A stretch of DNA of 64,000 bases, taken from the NCBI RefSeq assembly GCF_004331685.1, contig NZ_SJSM01000002.1:643999-707998 (forward strand). The letters are read 5' to 3'. Below the pieces are notes generated by a model. It did not search any database. It was not told the origin of the DNA and worked only from the letters and a program-made list of their open reading frames with translations. The DNA is from Pedobacter hiemivivus (GTDB lineage: Bacteria > Bacteroidota > Bacteroidia > Sphingobacteriales > Sphingobacteriaceae). This document shows, piece after piece, positions 24,474 to 32,366 of this stretch (its first letter is position 1; each line of letters opens with the position of its first letter). A program made the translations under genes and the position numbers.

Positions 24474-25667
24474 CTAAAGAGAACGTTGATAATTCCGTAC
24501 GCTGAAATGCTCATCGAGCCATTCCATCATACCTGAAAGTGTATCCCAGAGTTTGAGTGCAGTGGGGAAATCTACATCTGTGGATTTACGCTGGAGGCTC
24601 CCTGAAGAGATAAACAATGTTTTTTCTGTATAAAAATGCATGGCTACAAAATTAAAGACATCATGAATATGCTCCTTGATTAGGATGCCTTTTTCGAGTT
24701 GTATGCGAAAAAACAGTGCAAGCTGGGGTACGGTCAGCAGTGACAGCACCCTGAAAGATTCTTCTGAAGAGCGCTGATCTTTCAGTGCCGCCCGGCGCAG
24801 AGCAAGCATTGCTTCGAGTGCCTGTTCTTTCTCGTTGTAATACTGGCGGAGGTCATCCCATATGGATGGCAGATTGGGGTGGAGCCGATATTTGGAAATG
24901 ATCTGTTTGCGCAGCAGCTTTTCTTTTTGGTTAAGAATGAACTCTACCTGTTCATGCAGACCGTTGATCTCGTACAAGTGCCGATCAGTCTGTTCGATCT
25001 TAGCCAGGTAGAAATCCGGCTGATTGAAATCCATACTGATCATCAGAGTACATAACTGGTCGTCGTTCATACTGGTTATTTTGTGGCATTGTGAGCAAAA
25101 GCCAGAGATGTAACTGATGCCATAAGACGAAAGATCCTTTTTCAGGAGATTTGAGAGACCTGTAATGACCATTCTGGCAAGAGTTTGTGAGACGGCTGAG
25201 ACCGAAAGGTCGGTTTTTAACTCCCTGACTTGCTGTCTCAGTTCAGGAATTACCTTGTGCAGTCGGAAATCAGATACCCTTGACTGGCTGTTCTGATACC
25301 GTGCAAATTCAGAATTAATAAAGTCCAGCAGGTTTTCCATGCAGGAAAGTGAATTCAGGTAATTTATGCGGATTAATACTGAGTCAGGATGAGATTCCCA
25401 TTTTCGCCGATCCCTGAAAAGGTATTGGTTGAACTGGTTGCTGAACAGCACTAGCTGATCCTGTAGGGCGGCAAGCCATGCCTGTTTTTCCTGCAATGAT
25501 GCAGCGCCTAGGAGGTTAAAGATCATTTCGGATTTTAACTGGCCGGATTCCTGCTCAAGGAAGGATTTCCATTTGTCAAAGTCTGTTTTTTGAAGTTCTT
25601 TGAGCGTTAGTGTCCGGGGAGTCAGTTGTGAGATGAATGCATGGAGATTTAATAATGTTGAGTTCAT
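24474..25667 (-). CDS. Hypothetical protein, 397 residues (very distant RteC resemblance)
   Basis: I do not recognise this protein firmly. It is soluble and largely helical, with one cysteine cluster, SGFCSQCHKI, near residue 190. The C-terminal 40 residues (SSGSLQRKSTDVDFPTALKL and EWLDEHFSVRN) follow the S-L-x-x-K...T-x-x-x-L-x-x-x-L-x-x-M pattern I associate with the end of RteC-type regulators of conjugative transposons, but the rest does not help the comparison. It lies 25 bases upstream of the Crp-like gene in the same direction and is likely in its operon. Confidence 0.6.
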   Translation of the reverse strand: MNSTLLNLHAFISQLTPRTLTLKELQKTDFDKWKSFLEQESGQLKSEMIFNLLGAASLQEKQAWLAALQDQLVLFSNQFNQYLFRDRRKWESHPDSVLIRINYLNSLSCMENLLDFINSEFARYQNSQSRVSDFRLHKVIPELRQQVRELKTDLSVSAVSQTLARMVITGLSNLLKKDLSSYGISYISGFCSQCHKITSMNDDQLCTLMISMDFNQPDFYLAKIEQTDRHLYEINGLHEQVEFILNQKEKLLRKQIISKYRLHPNLPSIWDDLRQYYNEKEQALEAMLALRRAALKDQRSSEESFRVLSLLTVPQLALFFRIQLEKGILIKEHIHDVFNFVAMHFYTEKTLFISSGSLQRKSTDVDFPTALKLWDTLSGMMEWLDEHFSVRNYQRSL

Positions 25668-25766
25668 AGTGGGATAGATTTCAGTTTATTTATATTGGGT
25701 TAGTTTAATCCGTCATATCTTCTTCATTTTAAATCCCACTAAAGTGTTTAACAATTTCTTAACACG

Positions 25767-25784
25767 GGCGAATATTTATTCGCC
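25767..25784. promoter_or_regulatory. 18-base palindrome upstream of Mrr-STAND gene
   Basis: GGCGAATA and TATTCGCC are perfect inverted copies around TT, followed by a T-rich tract. It lies in the divergent spacer, 118 bases before the ATG at 25903. It could be an operator or a terminator-like hairpin. Confidence 0.45.
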
Positions 25785-25902
25785 ATTTTGAGTTTTTTAT
25801 ATTGGTACGATTAAACAACAATTTAAGTGGCACTGGTATGGTGGGAAGGTGTTTAATAGATCAATTCTGATTATATTAGCCTTTTAAACCAAACCACCAA
25901 AT

Positions 25903-28167
25903 ATGTCCGGTTACGATTTCAGAAGTTTATCCTCTTACGATTTTGAGTTACTGGTAAGAGATCTGCTTCAGGCTGAACTTAATATTTCTTTGCAGACATT
26001 CAAGCCCGGCCGGGACGGAGGGGTGGATATTAAAGGTTATACCGACCATAAGAAATCCATTATAGTTCAATGCAAGCACTATGTGAATTCCAAATTTTCC
26101 AGTCTCTACAAGGTGATGAAAGATGATGAAGTCGGCAATATTGCGCAACTCAAACCGTCACAGTATTACCTAGTGACTTCTTTGCCTTTAAATCCGCTGG
26201 ATAAAGAAAAAATCTTTAAGTTGGCACCTGCGGAATTTTCTACCACTGAAAGGATTATTGACAGCAACGGTGTCAATAATCTATTGAACAAGTACCCAGA
26301 TATTGAGAGAAGGCATTTTAAGCTGTGGCTTTCCAGTATCAATATCCTTGAAACAATCCTTCATAGTGCAATCCATAACAGGTCAAACGCTAGGATCAGG
26401 GCAATTAACGAAAAGATCAAATATTATGTAACCAACGAGAACTATTATAAAGCTTCGGAAATTCTGGACAAGAACCACTATCTGATCCTGTCCGGGATTG
26501 CGGGGATCGGCAAAAGTACACTCGCCGAAATCCTTGTTTATCAGCATTTGCAGGCAGGATTTGAATTCGTTGAAATATCAGAAAATATCGAAGAGGCCTG
26601 GACTTTATTCAAACCTGATGTCAGCCAAGTGTTTTATTACGATGACTTTCTCGGAAAGACAAGTATAGCAGATAAACTTGGAAAAAATGAAGACAAATCG
26701 ATCCTTACTTTTATCAATGAGATTTCGCAGTTAAAGAATAAACGCTTTATTTTAACGACCAGGGAGCATTTATTGCAGCAGGCCCGTATGCAATATCAAA
26801 GACTTGCGGACAAATCACTGAACATTGCCACCTGTATAGTTGAACTAGGTCATTATACAAAGGTGATCAAAGCGAAAATTTTATATAATCATTTGTATTT
26901 CTCTGATATACCCGAGTCATTCAAGCTTGAATTGATCAAAGGGAAAACCTATAAAACGATTATTGAGCATGCTAATTTTAATCCCAGGATCATTGAATCA
27001 ATGGTTAACTCGGTTAATCTATCTGATCTCAGTGCTCAAAATTATCCAGCGGCATTTATAAAAAATCTTGATCATCCTTATGAAATCTGGCATTATGCTT
27101 TCAATAATCAAATTCTGACGCCTTCAAGATATTTGTTGGCGCTATTGCTTACTGCAAGGGAAAATATACTATTGAATGAATTACAGGAATTATTTTTATC
27201 TTCAAGTAAGTTCAATGTCCGTGATTTCAGAAACGCCATTAAAGAACTTGATGGAGGGTTTATTAAAACAATCAGGGATCACAGGTTGCCTGATGAGCTT
27301 ATCATCAGATTTCACAACCCCTCAATCGTTGATTTTTTGAACGGTCATATTCATGAAACGCACGAATTTCTGGATGACCTTTTAATGGGCGCACAGTCTT
27401 TTCAGCAATTGATACGGTTATGGGGAAATCATTTTATGGAGGCCGGATACATCCGTAAAGCTATTTTATTCAATCCGGCTAATTTTATTGATGCACTGGA
27501 GCGGCTGGCATTATTTGTAAAAAGAGAGGGTAACATCACATTCTGGTCAAGTTTTGATCAGCGGCTACTGCATTTGGCCTCGGTGTATCTTGCTACAAAA
27601 CAAGAAAGGGTTAAGAGTCTTATTCTTGCGGTAAGTTCTAAACTGCATGAGCATGTCACAGACTTCAGAGAACTGATTATTTTTCTTGCACATATTTCTG
27701 AAAATAAGATATTCGATGCCGAACAATACAATGTAATCTGGAATAATATTAAAGTTGCTATTGTTGAAGAAAGCCACAACACACCCAGCATTCGCGCATT
27801 TACTGATGTGAAGGATATGGTTCAGACTTTTCAAACGGCATTTGCCCCGGAGGAACTGGAGCAGCTTAGATTTGAGTTTGTGGCCTATGATGATTACAAG
27901 ACTGAATTTAGTAAAATGAATATTTCCAGGGAACTTGAATCGTATTTTTATTTAGTAAAAGAAGTAGCCGAATTTTGGGATGTTCCTGTTCCTTATGAGG
28001 AAGAATTTAATTCAAAGATGCGCTTTTTACAGGGAGAAGAAACTAAACGTGATGACCGTGATTATGATGAATTGAAGCATCACCGAAACGAAGAACGTTA
28101 TGAGAATCTTCAGTCAGAAGGGGAGATTGATAATATGTTCTCAGCTGACAGCTTTCGGATAGACTAA
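25903..28167 (+). CDS. Mrr-type nuclease fused to nSTAND NTPase, probable defence
   Basis: The 754-residue protein begins with an Mrr/REase-like domain: FELLVRDLL (E15), GRDGGVDIKGY (D42) and QCKHY (Q56, K58), the D...QxK pattern of PD-(D/E)xK nucleases that cut modified or foreign DNA. A P-loop NTPase of the nSTAND3 kind follows, with Walker A GIAGIGKST (198-206), Walker B VFYYDDF (243-249) and an ILTTREHLL sensor near 285. From about residue 320 to the end it is a helical repeat region. The next gene, a HEPN protein, begins 22 bases after its stop. Mrr-STAND proteins are a known layout of antiphage sensors; the pairing suggests a two-gene system. Confidence 0.85.
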   Translation: MSGYDFRSLSSYDFELLVRDLLQAELNISLQTFKPGRDGGVDIKGYTDHKKSIIVQCKHYVNSKFSSLYKVMKDDEVGNIAQLKPSQYYLVTSLPLNPLDKEKIFKLAPAEFSTTERIIDSNGVNNLLNKYPDIERRHFKLWLSSINILETILHSAIHNRSNARIRAINEKIKYYVTNENYYKASEILDKNHYLILSGIAGIGKSTLAEILVYQHLQAGFEFVEISENIEEAWTLFKPDVSQVFYYDDFLGKTSIADKLGKNEDKSILTFINEISQLKNKRFILTTREHLLQQARMQYQRLADKSLNIATCIVELGHYTKVIKAKILYNHLYFSDIPESFKLELIKGKTYKTIIEHANFNPRIIESMVNSVNLSDLSAQNYPAAFIKNLDHPYEIWHYAFNNQILTPSRYLLALLLTARENILLNELQELFLSSSKFNVRDFRNAIKELDGGFIKTIRDHRLPDELIIRFHNPSIVDFLNGHIHETHEFLDDLLMGAQSFQQLIRLWGNHFMEAGYIRKAILFNPANFIDALERLALFVKREGNITFWSSFDQRLLHLASVYLATKQERVKSLILAVSSKLHEHVTDFRELIIFLAHISENKIFDAEQYNVIWNNIKVAIVEESHNTPSIRAFTDVKDMVQTFQTAFAPEELEQLRFEFVAYDDYKTEFSKMNISRELESYFYLVKEVAEFWDVPVPYEEEFNSKMRFLQGEETKRDDRDYDELKHHRNEERYENLQSEGEIDNMFSADSFRID

Positions 28168-28189
28168 CAGGTAAACTGCCATCGCAATT

Positions 28190-29938
28190 ATGATAGATTT
28201 TAACGACTACTCATCAGGAAAGATAACGATAAAGGAATTCGTCAGTCTGATTCTGCACAATATCCCTGAAGATGATTATTTTACAAATACACTGGAGGAA
28301 CTGGCTTACCTTGGGCTTCGACAGATCAATTTCAGGAATTTAAAAAATACACCTCAGTCAATTGCGAAACATGCTGCGAAGGTTTTGAATACCGAACCTT
28401 CTTTGAAAGGGGCCCGTAATCCGGTAAAGTCATTTCTTCAGGTCTATCTGGACGTCACAAAGCTTCCTGCGATTGAAAAAAATAAACTCGAAAGAAATGT
28501 AAAGTCGGATCTTAAGCAGGTTAACGATCTGCTTAAGTTTTATGAAGGGCTGGATTTCATAAAGGAATTCAACGCTGAAGCAATCAAACCACGCAGCCAG
28601 GAAGAGAAGGCGCAACTGGTATTCTATCAGCGGACATTGGGGAAACGGGATGAAATTGTTGACTACCTGACCAGTGGTATGGGAAAGCGCGCGATTGTAA
28701 AATCGGGCAGCTCCTATGAACCGTTCCGTTCTGAATCGACCAAGGAGCTTGAGTTGCAGCTGGAGTATCATGCAGATTACCCTTACATGGAAATGATGTT
28801 CCAGGTTAAGTCAATCCGCTATGCTATCAACATGAACCGGCTGGATTACAGAATGATCAACCTGCTGTGGACAAAAATTCAGTGGTCAAATGCTGCTTTC
28901 AACGGGCGTTATACTTATGATAAAGCTTTTAACAAGGAGATACAGCGCAAAGTAAAGCCCAGGCCTTTTTTTGAACATCTTCTTGATTCACTTAAATCAT
29001 TACCGATCATCAAGGGGAGGATGGATATATTTCTAGAGCTGCGGGCGTTGTTTCTGGCAAAAAAATGGTACGGGTTTTATGCCCTTGCCCTGCCGCAGGT
29101 AGAAGGGATATTTACAGAAATGATGCAGATAACAGACCTGAAGAAAACAAAAGGTGCGCTTCCTGATAAGGTTAAACTGATGAGGCCGCACTACTCAAGA
29201 AGTGATTTCAGCTTTGATTATTTTGAATATGCACTGCCAACGGAGCGGAACCATTTTTCGCATACCGGAATGGTTGAAAACCCCAAAGATAAAAGTTACC
29301 ATTTGCTGCTGGATCTGCAATATCTGTTTGATGTGGCCCTGGAACTGGATACCCCACTGGCGAAAATATCTAAAATAATCCTCGAAGGAGCGACAAGGTT
29401 TCATGATATCGGTGACCTTGCAGATTTCGTTAAACTGATCCGGGACCTTAAAAAGAAGAAGAAACTAAGCCCCTTAGAAACTGAACTGGATGATTTTGTA
29501 TATGGGAAACTGGTTTCCCACATAGACCTGACTAAGTTTTTAACGAACCTTGAACAGGATATAGCAGAATCTGTTACAGTCTTTCAAGAACGGTTTATTG
29601 TACAATATTTTAAACTAAAAACGACAAAAGACGACTTTTTTAGCCTGACGCCGGTAGAAATTATGGATAACTTGAAAGAGATAAATTCAGTACTGGAAGA
29701 CTTCGGAATCATGTTATCCGAAGACCTCAAAGTGATCACTGATTGTTATCATTTCCTTCAGAATTTTGATAAACTCTTTCCGAAACTTCCGGCGAAGGCT
29801 ATTGCGGAAATTACGGCATTGAAAAACAAGTTTAAAAAAGAATTCAAAATAGCTGAGTTGCTGGATGCTAACCTTACTGTTGAGCCACTGGATATGTATC
29901 TATTGAAGAGCCGGAAATTTAAGCATAAGTTGATTTAG
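28190..29938 (+). CDS. HEPN-like protein paired with Mrr-STAND NTPase
   Basis: The 582-residue soluble protein has no close relative that I can name. Its middle carries FYALALPQVEGIFTEM (about 296-311), the helix that usually precedes the active site in HEPN-type abortive-infection domains, and then PTERNHFSHTG with R353, N354 and H358 as the R-N-x3-H signature of HEPN ribonucleases. The N-terminal 140 residues and C-terminal 180 are helical and Lys-rich. It is 22 bases downstream of the Mrr-STAND gene, so the two are co-transcribed. A sensor that releases an RNase is one reading. The next gene is convergent and 12 bases away. Confidence 0.7.
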   Translation: MIDFNDYSSGKITIKEFVSLILHNIPEDDYFTNTLEELAYLGLRQINFRNLKNTPQSIAKHAAKVLNTEPSLKGARNPVKSFLQVYLDVTKLPAIEKNKLERNVKSDLKQVNDLLKFYEGLDFIKEFNAEAIKPRSQEEKAQLVFYQRTLGKRDEIVDYLTSGMGKRAIVKSGSSYEPFRSESTKELELQLEYHADYPYMEMMFQVKSIRYAINMNRLDYRMINLLWTKIQWSNAAFNGRYTYDKAFNKEIQRKVKPRPFFEHLLDSLKSLPIIKGRMDIFLELRALFLAKKWYGFYALALPQVEGIFTEMMQITDLKKTKGALPDKVKLMRPHYSRSDFSFDYFEYALPTERNHFSHTGMVENPKDKSYHLLLDLQYLFDVALELDTPLAKISKIILEGATRFHDIGDLADFVKLIRDLKKKKKLSPLETELDDFVYGKLVSHIDLTKFLTNLEQDIAESVTVFQERFIVQYFKLKTTKDDFFSLTPVEIMDNLKEINSVLEDFGIMLSEDLKVITDCYHFLQNFDKLFPKLPAKAIAEITALKNKFKKEFKIAELLDANLTVEPLDMYLLKSRKFKHKLI

Positions 29939-29950
29939 CAAAAAGAAATC

Positions 29951-30955
29951 TCAGACATCGAGCTCAAAATCTATGATTAGCGGTCCAGTGGAGAAATCAT
30001 TGCTCCTTAGGGTAACTACTCCTTTTATTTTATTTCCGTTGTATGGGATAATGATCAGATCATGGTTGAATATTTCCGCTTCTTCATCCTGCTGGGCAAT
30101 TGTAACCGAGGATGAGGAAAGCCCTTTGTTTAATCTTTTTGCTGTAAAACTCTGGTTGTCTGCTGAGAGGGTGAAGTCCCGGTTGGGGATGTATATATTT
30201 GGCGCCCGAAGTGCCATTCCATAGGGATCCTTTTTCTTCAGTCTTTTGGATTCTTCAGTATACAGTTGTTGTCGGACATCTTCTGATAAACCCATGCTGG
30301 CTGTTGCTGCATCAATTTTAAGTTCGATTTCAAAATGTATCGCTTCATTGGAGGAATTGACCACCTTAACATCGATATAATTCAGTCCTCTTAATTCTCC
30401 TTTGGTAAAGGTTCCTATAGAGGGAATTACCGATACTTCCAGTTTGCGGTCCTTACTTTCGTACTTTTGCTTATATATTAGATCCAGATCTTTACGATCA
30501 ATCTTTTTAGTACTGCTGCCGGTTTTTATATAGCCGTCACCAATCCGGTAATCCACTGCCTTTTGATTTAAAGTGTCTTTAATTTGTGTTTTAAACAGAT
30601 ATGGCCTGTCCATATTTCCGAATATCCTGAAATAAGCAAGAGTTTTTCCGTTATACGTTATTGCCTTATATTCAAACTGAATTGATGGTTCAATATTGGC
30701 CCTTAAATATTGCTGGTAATTTGCTTCATCCTCAAGATCTGTCACGTTTTTGAAACTGTCTGCTACACCATCTTTCTCAATCACTCCGATAATGATAAAC
30801 TTATCTTCGTTTGATGGATGGTTGGCCATCGCAGAGATATCTTTAAGTATTTCAGCCTTTTTAGGTGCACTTCCCAAAGGGTACTGTGTCTGTTTATAGT
30901 CAAGATTGACGCCCTCTGAATTGTATTCTATTAATTGTGTAATCTTGTCTAGCAT
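29951..30955 (-). CDS. Schlafen/AlbA_2-domain protein
   Basis: The 334-residue product has an N-terminal AlbA_2 (Schlafen-like) domain at about residues 10-160: EGVNLDYKQTQY, KKAEILKDISAMAN, then KFIIIGVIEKDG. In this family the E-x-x-x-D-x-K and D-I-x-A-M-A-N positions are conserved and are thought to bind nucleic acid. Residues 170-334 are a strand-rich domain of unknown type. It faces the HEPN gene tail to tail with a 12-base gap and has its own start region at 30956-31186, next to the nested repeats. A role in defence is possible through neighbourhood; no direct evidence. Confidence 0.75.
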   Translation of the reverse strand: MLDKITQLIEYNSEGVNLDYKQTQYPLGSAPKKAEILKDISAMANHPSNEDKFIIIGVIEKDGVADSFKNVTDLEDEANYQQYLRANIEPSIQFEYKAITYNGKTLAYFRIFGNMDRPYLFKTQIKDTLNQKAVDYRIGDGYIKTGSSTKKIDRKDLDLIYKQKYESKDRKLEVSVIPSIGTFTKGELRGLNYIDVKVVNSSNEAIHFEIELKIDAATASMGLSEDVRQQLYTEESKRLKKKDPYGMALRAPNIYIPNRDFTLSADNQSFTAKRLNKGLSSSSVTIAQQDEEAEIFNHDLIIIPYNGNKIKGVVTLRSNDFSTGPLIIDFELDV

Positions 30956-31091
30956 GAGTAACGTTTAGTATAAAGGGCAAATTTCTGTCCACTGCTAAAA
31001 TAGTAATAATTGAGGAAAAAGTTTTGCGGGAAATGGCTTGGATAATAAGTTGAACTACTGTTTAATTATTTTAATAGCCAGTAGTGTAATT

Positions 31092-31175
31092 GCTAATATT
31101 TTTGGAAATGTTATGCTGGCTAAAGTTAAAAACTAATATAATTAGTTTTTATTCTTTTTTACCAAAAATATTAGC
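31092..31175. promoter_or_regulatory. Nested perfect inverted repeats upstream of dinB
   Basis: The outer pair is 14 bases, GCTAATATTTTTGG at 31092-31105 and CCAAAAATATTAGC at 31162-31175. The inner pair is 10 bases, AAAAACTAAT at 31128-31137 and ATTAGTTTTT at 31141-31150. The right outer arm almost touches a -7 box TAGCTTTG at 31177-31184. The layout suggests an operator for the dinB-dnaE operon. Confidence 0.6.
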
Positions 31176-31176
31176 A

Positions 31177-31184
31177 TAGCTTTG
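31177..31184 (+). promoter_or_regulatory. -7 box of the dinB-dnaE operon
   Basis: TAGCTTTG fits TAnnTTTG, 20 bases before the dinB ATG at 31205. A T-run at 31155-31160 takes the place of the TTTG box. Binding of a repressor to the nested repeats would block it. Confidence 0.45.
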
Positions 31185-31204
31185 TCTTGCCTAAATTCAA
31201 AGTC

Positions 31205-32362
31205 ATGTCAACAGAAAAGCAGATCATACACATGGATCAGGATTCCTTTTTTGTGTCCGTGGAAGTCAAGAAAAATTCATCACTGATCGGTAAGCCTGTC
31301 ATTATTGGCGGAAGTTCAGATCGTGGCGTAGTCGCTTCCTGCAGCTACGAAGCCAGAAAATTTGGCGTGCATTCGGCCATGTCCTCGCGGATGGCCAAGA
31401 TGCTTTGCCCGCATGCCGTTTTTTTAAAAGGTAATATGGATGAATATTCCAAGGCCTCCAATGAGATCACAGAGATTCTTAAGGAACGCGTGCCGTTGAT
31501 TGAAAAGGCCAGCATAGACGAACACTACATTGACATGACCGGTATGGACCGCTTTTACAGCACCCTGCAGTACGCCCACGAGCTGAAGCAGACTGTGATC
31601 CGGGAAATGGGATTGCCTATATCCTTTGGTCTTTCGGTTAATAAGACCGTTTCTAAAATGGCGACCAATGAATGCAAACCTGATGGGGAACTGAATGTAT
31701 TGCAAAAAGAAGTACAACCTTTTTTAAATCCATTGTCCATTCGCAAGATCCCCGGACTTGGAGAAAAAACTTTTATTAAGCTCAGCGATATGGGCATCAA
31801 AAAGATCTATACGCTTTCCAAAATCCATCCCGAGCAAATGAATTTTTTGCTGGGTAAATCAGGGCTTTCACTTTTACAAAAAGCACAGGGGATAGATAAC
31901 AGCCCTGTTATCCCATATTCAGAGCAGAAGTCCATCGGCACCCAGTGTACCTTTCATGCCGATTCTATTGATATTGAAATGATCAACAATTTATTGGTGG
32001 CCCAGGTAATGGACGTGGCTTTTCAACTCAGGGAGAAAAAGAAACTGACGGCCTGTGTAACAGTAACGATCCGCTACGCCAATTTTGAAACAGAGACTAA
32101 GCAAATGGCCATAGGCTATACCTCCCTGGATAGTGTGCTGATCGATACGGCAAAAGAGCTGTTTAAAAAAATGTATAATCGCAGGATGCTGCTTAGGCTG
32201 GTTGGAGTTCGCCTGAGTAACCTTGTTTCGGGTTTTGAGCAGATTGATCTGTACAGTGAATCTCATGAGCAGTACAGCTTGGTGCAGGCCCTGGATAAGA
32301 TCAGAAGAAGGTTTGGGACGGATGCAGTGACCAGAGCTGCGGTGATGGATATTAAACTGTAG
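31205..32362 (+). CDS. dinB: Y-family translesion DNA polymerase (Pol IV)
   Basis: The 385-residue protein is a DinB-type polymerase. The first metal site is MDQDSFFVSVE, the fingers have YEARKFGVHSAM, and the second metal site is ASIDEHYIDMTG (D and E kept). A helix-hairpin-helix region, IRKIPGLGEKTFIKLSDMGI, lies near residue 185, and a little-finger domain follows. The ATG at 31205 is preferred over a TTG 18 bases upstream, since MSTEKQIIHMDQD gives the normal distance to the motif. It copies damaged DNA at low fidelity. The DnaE gene begins 4 bases after its stop, so both are made together, probably on DNA damage. Confidence 0.92.
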   Translation: MSTEKQIIHMDQDSFFVSVEVKKNSSLIGKPVIIGGSSDRGVVASCSYEARKFGVHSAMSSRMAKMLCPHAVFLKGNMDEYSKASNEITEILKERVPLIEKASIDEHYIDMTGMDRFYSTLQYAHELKQTVIREMGLPISFGLSVNKTVSKMATNECKPDGELNVLQKEVQPFLNPLSIRKIPGLGEKTFIKLSDMGIKKIYTLSKIHPEQMNFLLGKSGLSLLQKAQGIDNSPVIPYSEQKSIGTQCTFHADSIDIEMINNLLVAQVMDVAFQLREKKKLTACVTVTIRYANFETETKQMAIGYTSLDSVLIDTAKELFKKMYNRRMLLRLVGVRLSNLVSGFEQIDLYSESHEQYSLVQALDKIRRRFGTDAVTRAAVMDIKL

Positions 32363-32366
32363 CACC

